Made by a program: the position numbers and the translations under genes. 16,328 bases of DNA from Chrysochromulina tobinii (lineage: Eukaryota; Haptophyta; Prymnesiales; Chrysochromulinaceae), in NCBI GenBank assembly GCA_001275005.1, contig JWZX01002625.1, positions 1 through 16,328 of the forward strand. Reading direction: 5' to 3'. Below, in pieces: positions 1 to 9,151 of this stretch. Within the stretch, counting starts at the first letter, position 1; every line of letters begins with the position of its first letter. The notes beneath the pieces were generated by a model, which ran no database searches, was not told the origin of the DNA, and was given only the letters and a program-made list of their open reading frames with translations.

Positions 1-2
1 TC

Positions 3-392
3 GTCAACTGGCGCGGCTCGTCGAACATGGTCATCGTCACGACTTTGTTCATCGACATGATCCTCCTCCCCGCATGGCTGATCCGCCTTGCCTTCTGGCT
101 CCGCAACGATGACGTCGCTGGCGTGATGAATGAGGCTATGGATCATGCGAAAAGTGCAGCAGCAACTGCCGCGCCCGTGCTCGCGGCGGGCGCTGCTGCG
201 ACCGTGGCCGCCGCCGCCTGCGCCGCTAGCACTGCCGGCAGCGCTGGCGCCCAGATCCAAAGAGCGACCGGGGTCACGCTTCCGAAGGATCTGCCTCTCC
301 TCGGAGGTAAACAGAAGGAAGATGGTGGATCCGCTGGGGCGAGTGTCAAGCTGGAAGACGACGAAGCGGAGGGCGTTCCGGAGTTGGTTTAG
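3..392 (+). CDS. 3' end of an unidentified gene with one hydrophobic segment (partial)
   Basis: The frame is open from the left edge of the window to the TAG at 390-392, so this is probably the last exon or 3' end of a gene that starts outside; the first ATG at 27 need not be its start. About 130 residues are visible. A hydrophobic stretch of about 23 residues just after that ATG (MVIVTTLFIDM then ILLPAWLIRLAFWL) looks like a membrane helix. It is followed by a very Ala-rich, low-complexity region and a charged C-terminus rich in Asp and Glu. I recognise no domain or family. The next gene runs on the opposite strand, so the two converge. An Ala-rich translation of GC-rich DNA can be misleading, so the coding call rests mainly on the hydrophobic segment and the open left end. 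Confidence 0.45.
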   Translation, partial: VNWRGSSNMVIVTTLFIDMILLPAWLIRLAFWLRNDDVAGVMNEAMDHAKSAAATAAPVLAAGAAATVAAAACAASTAGSAGAQIQRATGVTLPKDLPLLGGKQKEDGGSAGASVKLEDDEAEGVPELV

Positions 393-1109
393 TTTCGTGC
401 GACTGAGGCGTGTATGTGCGTGGAAGAGGGGTGTATGGAGCTTGGAGGATTGTGTGGGTAGGACAGGCGCGCGCGCGCGCGACCTGCAACGACCAGAGAG
501 AACGCATGCAATGGCGAGAGTTCCGCGTAGGAGGCATGGGCGTATGCCTCGGCGTATCGGAAGCAAGGGCATGGGTACATGTTGCGCAAGCCGTTGAATA
601 TCGTACATTCATCCTGTGCGCCTCGCCTCTTCCCTTTCCCGCCCACCCGTACGCCTCCGAGCTCCGTCGCCCTCCGCTCGGCTCGTCGGACGTCGCGCGG
701 GATCGAGCGGCGCGGTCGGCGTCGGGGCTCGGGCGTCACTATTCCATTTGGAAGGGATTGTACGGACCCTACGCCGCGCTCCGGCTCGCAACTTGTCATC
801 GGGCCACCGGCCCACCGCTGCCTCCTAGCAAGGACGATGATCCCATGCCGTTAAGCCTCGTTTTAGGGATTTAGGGCCACGGGAGGGAGGAGCGTCGTCA
901 CATCACAATCCTTCACATGTCATGTCATCAGATATCCGCTCGTGACTTCAGATCGTAATTCATGGATCGTAATGCTAAACAATATGCGACAGTCTAAAGC
1001 GTTTAGTGTACTTAATTTTGCTGAATTCGCGCGTAGAGACTTGGCTATTCATGAAGCGAACCCCCATCATGCCCTGAGAGCGATGGGGGAGCCCACGCGT
1101 CGGACGCCA
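393..1109. other. Gap between convergent genes, no gene seen
   Basis: No convincing coding region. The left half is GC-rich and the stretch around 900-1060 is clearly AT-richer, as expected for 3' untranslated or terminator DNA behind the minus-strand gene that stops at 1110. Overlapping frames here have biased composition (Arg, Pro, Ala) and no recognisable domain. No tRNA or rRNA was recognised. Confidence 0.6.
466..481. repeat. Short GC-dinucleotide microsatellite
   Basis: An uninterrupted run of alternating G and C of about 16 bases, in non-coding DNA behind the first partial gene. Confidence 0.85.
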
Positions 1110-1436
1110 TCACAAGACGAGAACGAGCTGCGGCACGCGCGCTGCGTTCGCCGCTTCGAGCATCTTTTTGGTCTCGCCGCGCACAGCGTTATATTGCAGA
1201 TTCAGGTGAGTGAGCGAGGTTGATGAGCTGATCACTGTGGCGAGAGCCTTGGCCCCCTCCTCCTTGATGCCAGATCCGAAGAGATTCAGGCTCATGAGCT
1301 TCGACTCAGCGATATGGGCTGATAAGATGGCGGCGCCCTCGTCTCCAAGATAATTCTTTGCAAGGCTGAGCTCCAGAAGTGTCGCGCTGTTCTGCAGCGC
1401 TTTGGCTAAGATCTTCAACTCCTCAATTGTGATGCT
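1110..1436 (-). CDS. LRR C-terminus of the NLR gene, shifted by one base
   Basis: This frame encodes three to four ribonuclease-inhibitor-type leucine-rich repeats of about 28 residues (for example LLELSLAKNYLGDEGAAIL, then LMSLNLFGSGIKEEGAKAL, then LTHLNLQYNAV) and ends at TGA 1112-1110. It picks up where the large frame stops: the large frame ends in SSMDLSQN, and this one continues SITIEELKILAKALQN. Dropping one base near 1437 gives a perfect 28-residue repeat. No GT-AG intron that preserves the repeat is visible. It is therefore one gene with a one-base indel (a real mutation, an assembly error or programmed frameshifting), not a second gene. The LRR is short for an NLR. Confidence 0.8.
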   Translation of the reverse strand, partial: SITIEELKILAKALQNSATLLELSLAKNYLGDEGAAILSAHIAESKLMSLNLFGSGIKEEGAKALATVISSSTSLTHLNLQYNAVRGETKKMLEAANAARVPQLVLVL

Positions 1437-4400
1437 AGTTTTGCGAGAGATCCATTGACGACACGCCAAGCATTAATTGGCTGATGGCGGCGATTGACGT
1501 CGGCCTGTGGCCGGCAACCTGACCAGCAAGGTCGAGCTTGAGGCCCGAACACGTGGATCGCACCAACCCGCTTCCAAAGCTCTTGCCCATCTCCGACCCC
1601 AGCCGCAACGTGTTGCTCCACCAGGCTGACCAACGCCACGGAGGCTCGCCTGGGAGAGCCCTGCCCTTGCAAAGCGCACGCGCACTGAAAAATTCCTGGA
1701 GGAATGGAAACGAAGCTTGCATCTTCAGCGGTTCCGACTGCAGTAAAGAGAGCATGGGCATCTGGTCTGTAAGGACCCACGTGCACACGGCGTGCACCGC
1801 TAGGTGGAATGCCTCTGGAAGCTTATCAAACGCCAATCGAATCGCCTTCCGTTGGCCTTCGACCCCCATCTTGGTATTGTAAGGAGCGTGCTCCAAGCCC
1901 GATGAGATGAAGTCGCCCGCCTTGATCCACGGGCTGAGCGTCTGATCGAAGAAGGTTATGCGGAAAGGGCTTCGCGGCGTGTGCCCATTGATGAGCTTAC
2001 CACGTGAATCCGAGGTGAGCAGGCCTACCTTGCCCGCAGATTCGCCACGCAGAAGCTTAACGACTTGGCCGACGCGGACGCGCCCCTTGTAGGGTGGCCA
2101 TTCCACAGCTGCCAGCTGATCGGGCGCACCCAGCGCTAATGCTGCGGCCTCCACATGATACATTTCGATCTCTCGCATATGCATCGCGTGTGCCCGGAAG
2201 AAGATGGCTTCGAGCAGGGGAGTTATGTGAGCCAATGCCGTTGCCGATGCCACTCCGTGCGACGCACCACCAAGGGAGCGCTCGAGCAAGATCTTGGACG
2301 CGATTCCATAGAGGGATGTGATGGAGTCAGGCACAGGCACATCACCTAAGTTGTCGAAGATGGCGATCATGAGCGAGATGTTGAGGGGACTGCAAGTCTC
2401 CCGCTGTCCCTTGTTGTCGAGCGGCACCTGCGTGCGGATGTATTTTAGCAGCTTCTGCACACAGCTTGGATTTGCGCCAAGGCGAAGCTCTACAAGTTGT
2501 GCTTGCAGCGCATCCGAAAGCGGTCGCAGTGACATGTGCTCGAAGTGCGCCGAAAACCAGTCCTGGCGAAGGCCTTCGGTCCGGGAGGTGACTACCATCG
2601 TGTGCCCTTGCGGGGCGAGTACTTCCGTGATGTGGCGCTGGATTTCTTCGCTGACCGGACCTCCCTCATCGAGCCCATCAATGAGCAGCAGGGCACGCCG
2701 CGAAAGCAGTGCTTGTCTGAGCATCGTGTATGTGCCTGACCTTGGTCCATACACGCACTTGAGATGCGCATCGACCCAGTTCCACGAGCTTGTAAACTTA
2801 CTTTGACGCCAGGCAGCCTCTTGCAACTCGTTGTCTTGCTCAGTTTCGAGACGCTTGGACTCTTCCGCCTGGCGATCGTCGACAAGCTCTTTTGCGATGG
2901 CAGCGTCGGGTGCAATTCTCGAGGCCAGAGTATCACGCTCAGCTTCATGCCGCGCATCCAGCTCAATGCGCTCCGACTTGTGCTTGCTCTGGACCCGCGC
3001 AATCTCCTCTCGATCGCGCAATAGGTTGTCTTTGAGGTCCGGCACGCAGATCAAGATGGGTACGAGCTGAAATTCTTGCTCGCGTTGCGTGACGCGGAGC
3101 ACGTAAGCTAGAAGCTGCCTGATCGTTGTTGTTTTGCCAGACGCTGGCCCACCCGTGACCAGGATGCAAGCGTTGCGAATTGCAGCAAGGTTGAACTCGT
3201 TTTGTGCATTCTCGACAATCTGATAGAGCCTAGTCCGAAAATCGACGACGTGCTGGTCCTTCGCGATCTGCTGCTGCGCGATGAAGACAGTACGAGCTCG
3301 CTGTTGCTCACTCACAAGATCTTTGCGCTCGATGAAGTGCTTTGATTCAAGCACGCCTCGCTTCTGATTATGTTCTTGTGTCAAAATATTCCGGACGTTC
3401 GCGTGTTTGGCCATGAACGTTGCCCTCTCCTCGTCGAGTTGGTCATCAACCACCTTTCGCTCTGCCTTGAGCTTCTCATCGAGCTGCTTCTCAGCCGCCT
3501 TGTGCACGCCGACAACCTCCTTTCTCGCGTCATCCTGCTTCTGAGTAAAGATCGCCATCTCATCATCTTGTGCTTGGATAAATTGCCTTCGCAGCTCTTC
3601 ATGCTTTTCTGTAATGGAGTTCTGCAGCTCGTGATGCTCTTGTTTCAGGGCATCCTTTGCCACCTGCAGCCTTTTATCGAGCCTCTTGGCTGCGTCTTGC
3701 TGTTTCATGAGAGCGTCCTCTTCATCCTTGGCGCGCTGCTCGGCAATCTTGCGGCGCGCGGCTTCGTGAGACTTCTGTAAGTCGGCCGCCTGCGCCTCGA
3801 GCTTCTTTTCGAGGCGCGCGTGCTCCTCTTCTCCCGAATTCTTCAGCTGCTGAGCCTCTACCTCTTTCTTGGCCAGAAGCGCCTTGCGCGCGGCCGCCTG
3901 CACCTCCATCAATGCGGCCAGCTGCGCCTCTTGCTCTGCCTCAAACGCTAGCATACGGACCTTCTGTTCCGACGTCAGCGTATTAACCTCGAGGTCGTGT
4001 GCGTTCGTGAACGCTTCGCGCTCCTCCTTCAGCGCGGTCTCGAGCATCGTCTTCTCCTTTGCGGGTGGAATCTTCTTCTCTTCTGGCACTTCTTCGACTG
4101 CTGGGGCAGGTACTACAACATTCGTGTCTGCCTCCTTCGCTATGTTCATCTTCTTCCCTTTGTTCGCCTTGGCTTCCTTAGACTTAGCCTCCTTAGCTTT
4201 CGCCTCCTCCTCCATCCTTTGACGTCGCCGGGCGAAGTCGGCCTTTCTGTCCTCCTCTTGCTTCACAGCCAGAGCCGCTTTCGCTTCCTGGTGCCTCTCC
4301 ACAAGATCTTTCATCGCAACCTTTTGCCTGGCCAAGAGCTGAGCCCTCTCTTCAGTCTGGCTATCGGTCAACCTCTTCTTTTGGTCCCTATTCTCATTGA

Positions 4401-7400
4401 AGCGGCGGTGGCGCTCATCTTCGTGCTTTTGCTTTTGCTCTGCCTCTTTCGCGTCCCACGCATTCTGAAAACTCGTCATTCTCAGCGTCATCTCAGCATC
4501 AAAGCCTGCGCGCTCCTTCGCCTGTACAGCGTCGAACTCTTTTTGATTGCTGGCTTGCTCCTTTGAAAGGGTGTCCTCGATGCTTTGGTATTGAGCCGCT
4601 CGGAGCATCGCCTCGTTTTTACTGGCAGCTTGGAACTGGGCAATCTCTTTTTGTTGTTCCTCCTGCAGCGTACGCGTCTCGGAAAGGCGACGTTCCTGGC
4701 ATGCGTTCATATCGGCGTCTTTATCTGCAGAGAGCTGCTGCTCACCATCGGCACGCCGCTGTTGCTGGGAAAGCTGCTGCGCGGCCTTGTCTCGATACTG
4801 ACCGTCCTTGAATATCTTCAGCTCGGCATCGGTCTCCTCGCTCTGCTTCTTCTTCGTCAGAATTTCCTTGACGCTCAAGTCCTGCCTCACTACATACTGC
4901 TCTCTATCAATTTTTGCTAGAGCGTTTTGCTGCTCGCTGACAATCGCATCCATTTCGCCTTGATTCGAGTCCAGAAGTACCTGGAGCTCTTTTTGCTGCC
5001 TCTGCTTAACCGTCTCCTCTTTCTGCTTCTCGATAGAAATATACTCGTCGAGTTCGGCTCTCGTCTTCGAGAGCAGCCGCTCCCACAAGCTAGCAAACGT
5101 TGATTTGGCTAATGCAAGCTCGTCGGCGGCCGCGTGCAAGCAAGTGGCATCGCGTTTCTGGGCTGAAAAACCTCTCGCGAGGTCCCCAAACTCTCTCTGC
5201 AGGCGAACGGAAATTTCATCAGGCATGCCCTGTGAGACCAGACGGTGCAGACGCAACATGGTCGATGGAATCTTGGTACGTGACGCATGAGCGCTGCGCA
5301 ACCACTCGTGCAGCTGAGGCATAGCTGCTGGATTGGGGATGCCGCCGCTGCTGATGGGCGGACTGCTCGGCGGCGGCTCCCAAGTTACAGCAAAGACAAT
5401 CTTGCCTTTCCCAACACCATTGGCGGAGCCAGCGTTCAGCGATTCGATAAACTGGCTCGGATTCTCACGGCGTAAGCAGTCTAGGGCAACGTTCTTCTGG
5501 CCAATGCAATCGTCCTTCTCTGGCTTCGGTGCACCGTCGCTGTCGAATATCTTGACCGTCAAGCCCGACCCAATAAAGTCATGCAGTGCGCCCACCAGCA
5601 CGTAGGTTTCATTCCACACCGGGTTCAACGTCTTGGGCTTGACCGTGCTGATCGCCTTGTTCTCAGCGCCGCTGAAAACGACGTACGGATCACTCTTGCC
5701 GTCAAGATCTGCAGATGCCAGGCCTGAAGCGTTGCCTAGGAGGATGTGCAGCTTGCCGATCGTGGCTGGGGGTTCGCCCATTTCAAGTGGGACGCACTGA
5801 GAGAAGAGATCGATTGGGTTGCCGGTTATGGTATCAGTCACGTGCGTGCAATGGCCTAAGAGTGCGCGCGTGTACCGCATCCTGAAGCCGGTGTAGGCAA
5901 GCGTGCTCTGGATCCGTGGTGCGTGGTTCCACGGGTGAAGGTTTGTCGCGGTTTGTGTCCCCTCGACCTCGACCTTGTGCACTGTGCTGCAAAGATCGTC
6001 TGGGGGCTGAAGAACCGTCGCATTGAGCCACGCATCGTCTTGCAACAGAACCACTTTCTGTCCACAGGCGTAGCGACTGAAGCTGGGTGTGAGTGCTCGC
6101 CGGAGACCTTCCCCGGAGAGCTCTGTCGGATGCCAGTCGAGGAGGCGATGGGATTGCTCCGCATTCGGAACGGGCCATGGTAGAACGACATGGGAGGCGG
6201 TATCTAGATCCAGAGACACCCTGTTTTGCTCTGCCGACGGTTCCCATTTCACATCAAAGACAATCTTGCCCTTTGCAACGCCATCTGCGGAGCCAGGTTT
6301 CAGCGATTCGATAAAATGGTTCTGACTCTCACGGCGTAAGAAGTCGAGGGTAACGTGCTTCTGGCCAATGCAATCGTCCTTCTCTGGCTTCGGTGCACCG
6401 TCGCTGTCGAATATTTTGAGCATCAAACCAGAGTCAATCAAATCATGCAGTATGCCATGCATCACGAGGGTTTCATTCCAGGTCGGGTCCAACGTCTTGG
6501 GCTTGACCGTGCTCATCGCCTTGTTCGTAGCACAGCTGAAAACGACGTACGGATCACTCTTGCCGTTGCGATCTGCAGATGCCAGGCCCGAAGCGTTGCC
6601 TAGGAGGATGTGCAGCTTGCCGACCGTGGCGAGGGGAATAAATGCCTGATCTCCATCCTGAACTAGAATAGCTCCGTGCATCGTTCCCTGCCCACCAGTA
6701 AGGCAGCTGGCAATAGCTTTCCTGAGCAGTACGGGCCCCAAGGCCAGCCGCAGCGTCGAGTAGCTGGCTGGCTCGAATGTGGCATCCGAAGGCAGCGCCA
6801 CGGGCTCGTGCTGCAGAGCAATACTCAACGTACGCGAGCACTGCTGTGCCATCTCCCAGGCGAGGCGCTTCTGCCACACTGATCGCACCTCACATGATGC
6901 TGTCAAGCACATCTCAAGTACCGGAAAGAGCAGATGAGCCACGTGCAGATCCGAAGCAGCCAGAGCTTTAGCTGACGACTCATCTGAGCCTTCAACACCG
7001 CGGCGACTGCACGTGCTCACAAGCCCCATGGCAGCCCTAATGACCGACACGATGATACGGTGGAGATATTGTTGCGCCCGCGAGGTTGCCCATGCCGGCA
7101 ACTTGCGGCTCGCAATGTGCACGAGCTGCGGCGGCTTGCCATCGACGGGCTCGAGAAGCGACTCGAAGAGCCTAGTGACTTGAGAGAGAGTTTGTCGGGC
7201 GCCGAATTCGTCGTCGAGCCGCGCCAGGGCGGGTGCAAGATCTTTGTCCCCATCCAACGCGTGCGCAAGCTGGTCTTTCGTTTGACAGCTTGTTGCCCGC
7301 TCAAAAAGCCGCTCAGCAGCACTCCGCTCAATGCCAAGTATCCGCTGAAGCCGTTCCGCGCCAGCTGAGCGGATCTCATCGAGAGTGATGGAGTGATGCT

Positions 7401-9069
7401 CTAGGAGAGTGGTGACTACTATCTTGGCTACGTCGTCGAACGGATTGCCCATGGCACTTCTGCTCCAATCGACAAGCCACAATGACCCGAGCGGATCGAT
7501 CAATGCGTTCGCAGTGCACAGGTTACCATGTTGGTAGATAAGCAGCGGCCGCCAGCTCGAAAGCCAGTTTGATGGCGCCGCGAGCAATGCCTGCAGCCTG
7601 TCGAGGAGCATGATGACCATAGAACAGTCACTCCAGACGTCGCTGAGGCACTGGCGAACGAAGCTCTCGGCAAAAGCACTTCGGCCACTGACTTGATCCA
7701 TTTGCAAGCGCTGTGCCGCCTCCAAGCGGGCCAAGCATTCACGGAGCTTTTTTGGCGGTTGGTAGTCACCGGCCTCGCTTGGCTCGACAGGAACGAAGGT
7801 CACAGTCAACTGGTGGGCGATCCTGCGCAGCTGCTGCTCTAAGAAGCCTCCAGGCTCCGCTGCTGCTCTATCAGCTCGTGTCGCCGTCCTGGTTGCAAGC
7901 GCGTGCAGCTGGCCATCCTTGGTCCACAGCTCGGTGATTACTGACAGTTCGGACTCGTTTCGATCGCCGCTCTCCTGCAGGACTCTCTGAAGCATTCGCT
8001 GGACTGTACTGAGCGCCACCTGGCCGGACAGCTCAGGGGTTGTCCAGCAAGCGCCTGGCAGCTGCATGATGACGGCTCCAACGTCATCGGTCCTGCTGCT
8101 GGACTCGGTCAGCAACCGTCGCTGCTGATCCAAGTACTGCGGCGGATGTGGGATCTTCACATACTCAGCGCCTGCGAGCTCTGTGATGCGTCGAACGTTC
8201 TCCAGTTCGCTCGTCAATGACGCAGCGATATCCAGGAGGATGATCGAGGATTGCTGGTTTCCGGCACCATCGATGCTCACAACCTGCAGACGTTCCAATC
8301 GCGTGCTTGGCACAGTAGGTAGCCTGGTGAGAGTGACGCGCCTGCTCCCATCAAAAAGCAGCTGAATGAGCTGAACCTGATCGAGGTTCAGAGCGAGCCC
8401 TCCTCGCACGTCAATCACCGTCGAAAAGAGCCTTGGCGGCAGGCGTCCTCGACCGTCGCCTTGGAGAGAGATGCCACCGCTGTTACCATAATCGTCGGAT
8501 AGCTGGAGCCTGAAGCCCTCTCTTGCTGCTTCGTGTACTCTCACCCACGCAAACACGTTGTGCTCCGCGCTACAATCGAAGAGGTCGCGTACTAGGCGTA
8601 AATGCGCTCCATCGCAGGCTAGCCCATCTTTGAGTAGGGCTTCAGCATCTCCTCGCAAGCTGTGCACTGCCAACAGCGGCAGCCCTTTATCGATCAAGTC
8701 GCTGTCGCTCAAGCTGTGGCAATTGGACGTGCCGCCCGCAAGGCTCGCAATAGCTGACGAAGAGGCGGCGGAGTCGTCCGTATCTGCGGCTGCTGCAATG
8801 TGGGAGGCGCTTGCAGCGGCAATGCTCCTTGCCGATTTGCTCCTTGCCGAGAGCTTCTTTGTCTTCTTCCTGCCCGACTTCAACGGTCGTGATGATTGGC
8901 TAGGGTTGGACTCAGACTGGGCAGTCTCTGGCGTAGCCGTGGCCGGCCGAGCCGTCGACTGCCCAGTCTTGCGAGGCGATCGCCGCTCCACCTTGCCCCT
9001 CTGCGTCGCCGCGTACGAGCGGCCCACAGAGGCCGCGTCTCGTTTTTTGGCCGCGTTGCGGGTCCTCAA
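1435..9069 (-). CDS. Giant NLR-like protein: APH-like, C2, C2, coiled coil, NACHT, start of LRR
   Basis: A single open frame of 2544 codons. Residues 1-90 are basic and Ser/Ala-rich (SGRKKTKKLSARSK is NLS-like). About 265-600 resembles an APH/choline-kinase-like phosphotransferase: HGN at 514-516 followed by four residues and Asn, then VDW with D534. C2 domains lie at about 815-943 and 1103-1232; both keep the Ca2+-site acidic pattern (GKSDPYVVF, FDSDG, KDD). An SH3/KOW-like stretch lies at about 1000-1050. A Glu/Lys/Gln-rich coiled coil spans about 1335-1950. The NACHT-type NTPase has Walker A GGPASGKT at 1973-1980, Walker B LLLIDGLDE ending at 2135, and a VVTSRTEG sensor-like strand near 2160. 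SFPFLQEFF at 2453-2461 is typical of the NLR C-terminal helical part. The frame stops at 1437-1435 inside an LRR that continues in another frame to 1110. Its first codon is TTG directly after a TGA, and no ATG occurs in frame for about 330 codons, so the true 5' end lies upstream. Likely an intracellular signalling ATPase; its ligand is unknown. Confidence 0.85.
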   Translation of the reverse strand: MRTRNAAKKRDAASVGRSYAATQRGKVERRSPRKTGQSTARPATATPETAQSESNPSQSSRPLKSGRKKTKKLSARSKSARSIAAASASHIAAAADTDDSAASSSAIASLAGGTSNCHSLSDSDLIDKGLPLLAVHSLRGDAEALLKDGLACDGAHLRLVRDLFDCSAEHNVFAWVRVHEAAREGFRLQLSDDYGNSGGISLQGDGRGRLPPRLFSTVIDVRGGLALNLDQVQLIQLLFDGSRRVTLTRLPTVPSTRLERLQVVSIDGAGNQQSSIILLDIAASLTSELENVRRITELAGAEYVKIPHPPQYLDQQRRLLTESSSRTDDVGAVIMQLPGACWTTPELSGQVALSTVQRMLQRVLQESGDRNESELSVITELWTKDGQLHALATRTATRADRAAAEPGGFLEQQLRRIAHQLTVTFVPVEPSEAGDYQPPKKLRECLARLEAAQRLQMDQVSGRSAFAESFVRQCLSDVWSDCSMVIMLLDRLQALLAAPSNWLSSWRPLLIYQHGNLCTANALIDPLGSLWLVDWSRSAMGNPFDDVAKIVVTTLLEHHSITLDEIRSAGAERLQRILGIERSAAERLFERATSCQTKDQLAHALDGDKDLAPALARLDDEFGARQTLSQVTRLFESLLEPVDGKPPQLVHIASRKLPAWATSRAQQYLHRIIVSVIRAAMGLVSTCSRRGVEGSDESSAKALAASDLHVAHLLFPVLEMCLTASCEVRSVWQKRLAWEMAQQCSRTLSIALQHEPVALPSDATFEPASYSTLRLALGPVLLRKAIASCLTGGQGTMHGAILVQDGDQAFIPLATVGKLHILLGNASGLASADRNGKSDPYVVFSCATNKAMSTVKPKTLDPTWNETLVMHGILHDLIDSGLMLKIFDSDGAPKPEKDDCIGQKHVTLDFLRRESQNHFIESLKPGSADGVAKGKIVFDVKWEPSAEQNRVSLDLDTASHVVLPWPVPNAEQSHRLLDWHPTELSGEGLRRALTPSFSRYACGQKVVLLQDDAWLNATVLQPPDDLCSTVHKVEVEGTQTATNLHPWNHAPRIQSTLAYTGFRMRYTRALLGHCTHVTDTITGNPIDLFSQCVPLEMGEPPATIGKLHILLGNASGLASADLDGKSDPYVVFSGAENKAISTVKPKTLNPVWNETYVLVGALHDFIGSGLTVKIFDSDGAPKPEKDDCIGQKNVALDCLRRENPSQFIESLNAGSANGVGKGKIVFAVTWEPPPSSPPISSGGIPNPAAMPQLHEWLRSAHASRTKIPSTMLRLHRLVSQGMPDEISVRLQREFGDLARGFSAQKRDATCLHAAADELALAKSTFASLWERLLSKTRAELDEYISIEKQKEETVKQRQQKELQVLLDSNQGEMDAIVSEQQNALAKIDREQYVVRQDLSVKEILTKKKQSEETDAELKIFKDGQYRDKAAQQLSQQQRRADGEQQLSADKDADMNACQERRLSETRTLQEEQQKEIAQFQAASKNEAMLRAAQYQSIEDTLSKEQASNQKEFDAVQAKERAGFDAEMTLRMTSFQNAWDAKEAEQKQKHEDERHRRFNENRDQKKRLTDSQTEERAQLLARQKVAMKDLVERHQEAKAALAVKQEEDRKADFARRRQRMEEEAKAKEAKSKEAKANKGKKMNIAKEADTNVVVPAPAVEEVPEEKKIPPAKEKTMLETALKEEREAFTNAHDLEVNTLTSEQKVRMLAFEAEQEAQLAALMEVQAAARKALLAKKEVEAQQLKNSGEEEHARLEKKLEAQAADLQKSHEAARRKIAEQRAKDEEDALMKQQDAAKRLDKRLQVAKDALKQEHHELQNSITEKHEELRRQFIQAQDDEMAIFTQKQDDARKEVVGVHKAAEKQLDEKLKAERKVVDDQLDEERATFMAKHANVRNILTQEHNQKRGVLESKHFIERKDLVSEQQRARTVFIAQQQIAKDQHVVDFRTRLYQIVENAQNEFNLAAIRNACILVTGGPASGKTTTIRQLLAYVLRVTQREQEFQLVPILICVPDLKDNLLRDREEIARVQSKHKSERIELDARHEAERDTLASRIAPDAAIAKELVDDRQAEESKRLETEQDNELQEAAWRQSKFTSSWNWVDAHLKCVYGPRSGTYTMLRQALLSRRALLLIDGLDEGGPVSEEIQRHITEVLAPQGHTMVVTSRTEGLRQDWFSAHFEHMSLRPLSDALQAQLVELRLGANPSCVQKLLKYIRTQVPLDNKGQRETCSPLNISLMIAIFDNLGDVPVPDSITSLYGIASKILLERSLGGASHGVASATALAHITPLLEAIFFRAHAMHMREIEMYHVEAAALALGAPDQLAAVEWPPYKGRVRVGQVVKLLRGESAGKVGLLTSDSRGKLINGHTPRSPFRITFFDQTLSPWIKAGDFISSGLEHAPYNTKMGVEGQRKAIRLAFDKLPEAFHLAVHAVCTWVLTDQMPMLSLLQSEPLKMQASFPFLQEFFSARALCKGRALPGEPPWRWSAWWSNTLRLGSEMGKSFGSGLVRSTCSGLKLDLAGQVAGHRPTSIAAISQLMLGVSSMDLSQN
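5374..5763 (-). repeat. Second C2-domain coding unit (copy B of an intragenic duplication)
   Basis: Codes for residues about 1103-1232. It is very similar at DNA level to 6241-6627, most clearly at its 5' part (5690-5757 against 6554-6621), where only a few bases differ. The two units are 864 bp apart, an exact multiple of three. The protein keeps GKSDPYVVF and the FDSDG...KDD loop, so Ca2+ binding is plausible. Confidence 0.8.
6241..6627 (-). repeat. First C2-domain coding unit (copy A of an intragenic duplication)
   Basis: Codes for residues about 815-943, paired with 5374-5763. C2 domains commonly bind Ca2+ and acidic phospholipids, so the pair suggests Ca2+-dependent membrane recruitment of the NLR-like protein. 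That role is inferred from the family. Confidence 0.8.
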
Positions 9070-9151
9070 TCAAAAGAGGCTCATTAAAATTCGATATTTG
9101 AAACGACGCGCTGCGGACTTATCACACGGGACGGTGTAGCGTAGAGAAAAC

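Noticed and set aside
862-876. Two TTTAGGG units separated by one base, like an interstitial telomere repeat
   Set aside because: Only two units in a GC/AT-mixed spacer, which can arise by chance. No longer array is near.
3997-4566. Plus-strand open frame of 189 codons opposite the coiled coil, Leu-rich like a membrane protein
   Set aside because: It is the complement of Glu/Lys/Gln codons of the coiled coil, which reads as Leu/Phe-rich. The minus-strand frame has clear domains on both sides.
8558-9139. Plus-strand open frame of 193 codons over the NLR N-terminus
   Set aside because: Complement of the basic, Ser/Ala-rich N-terminus. No domain is visible and the minus frame is far longer.
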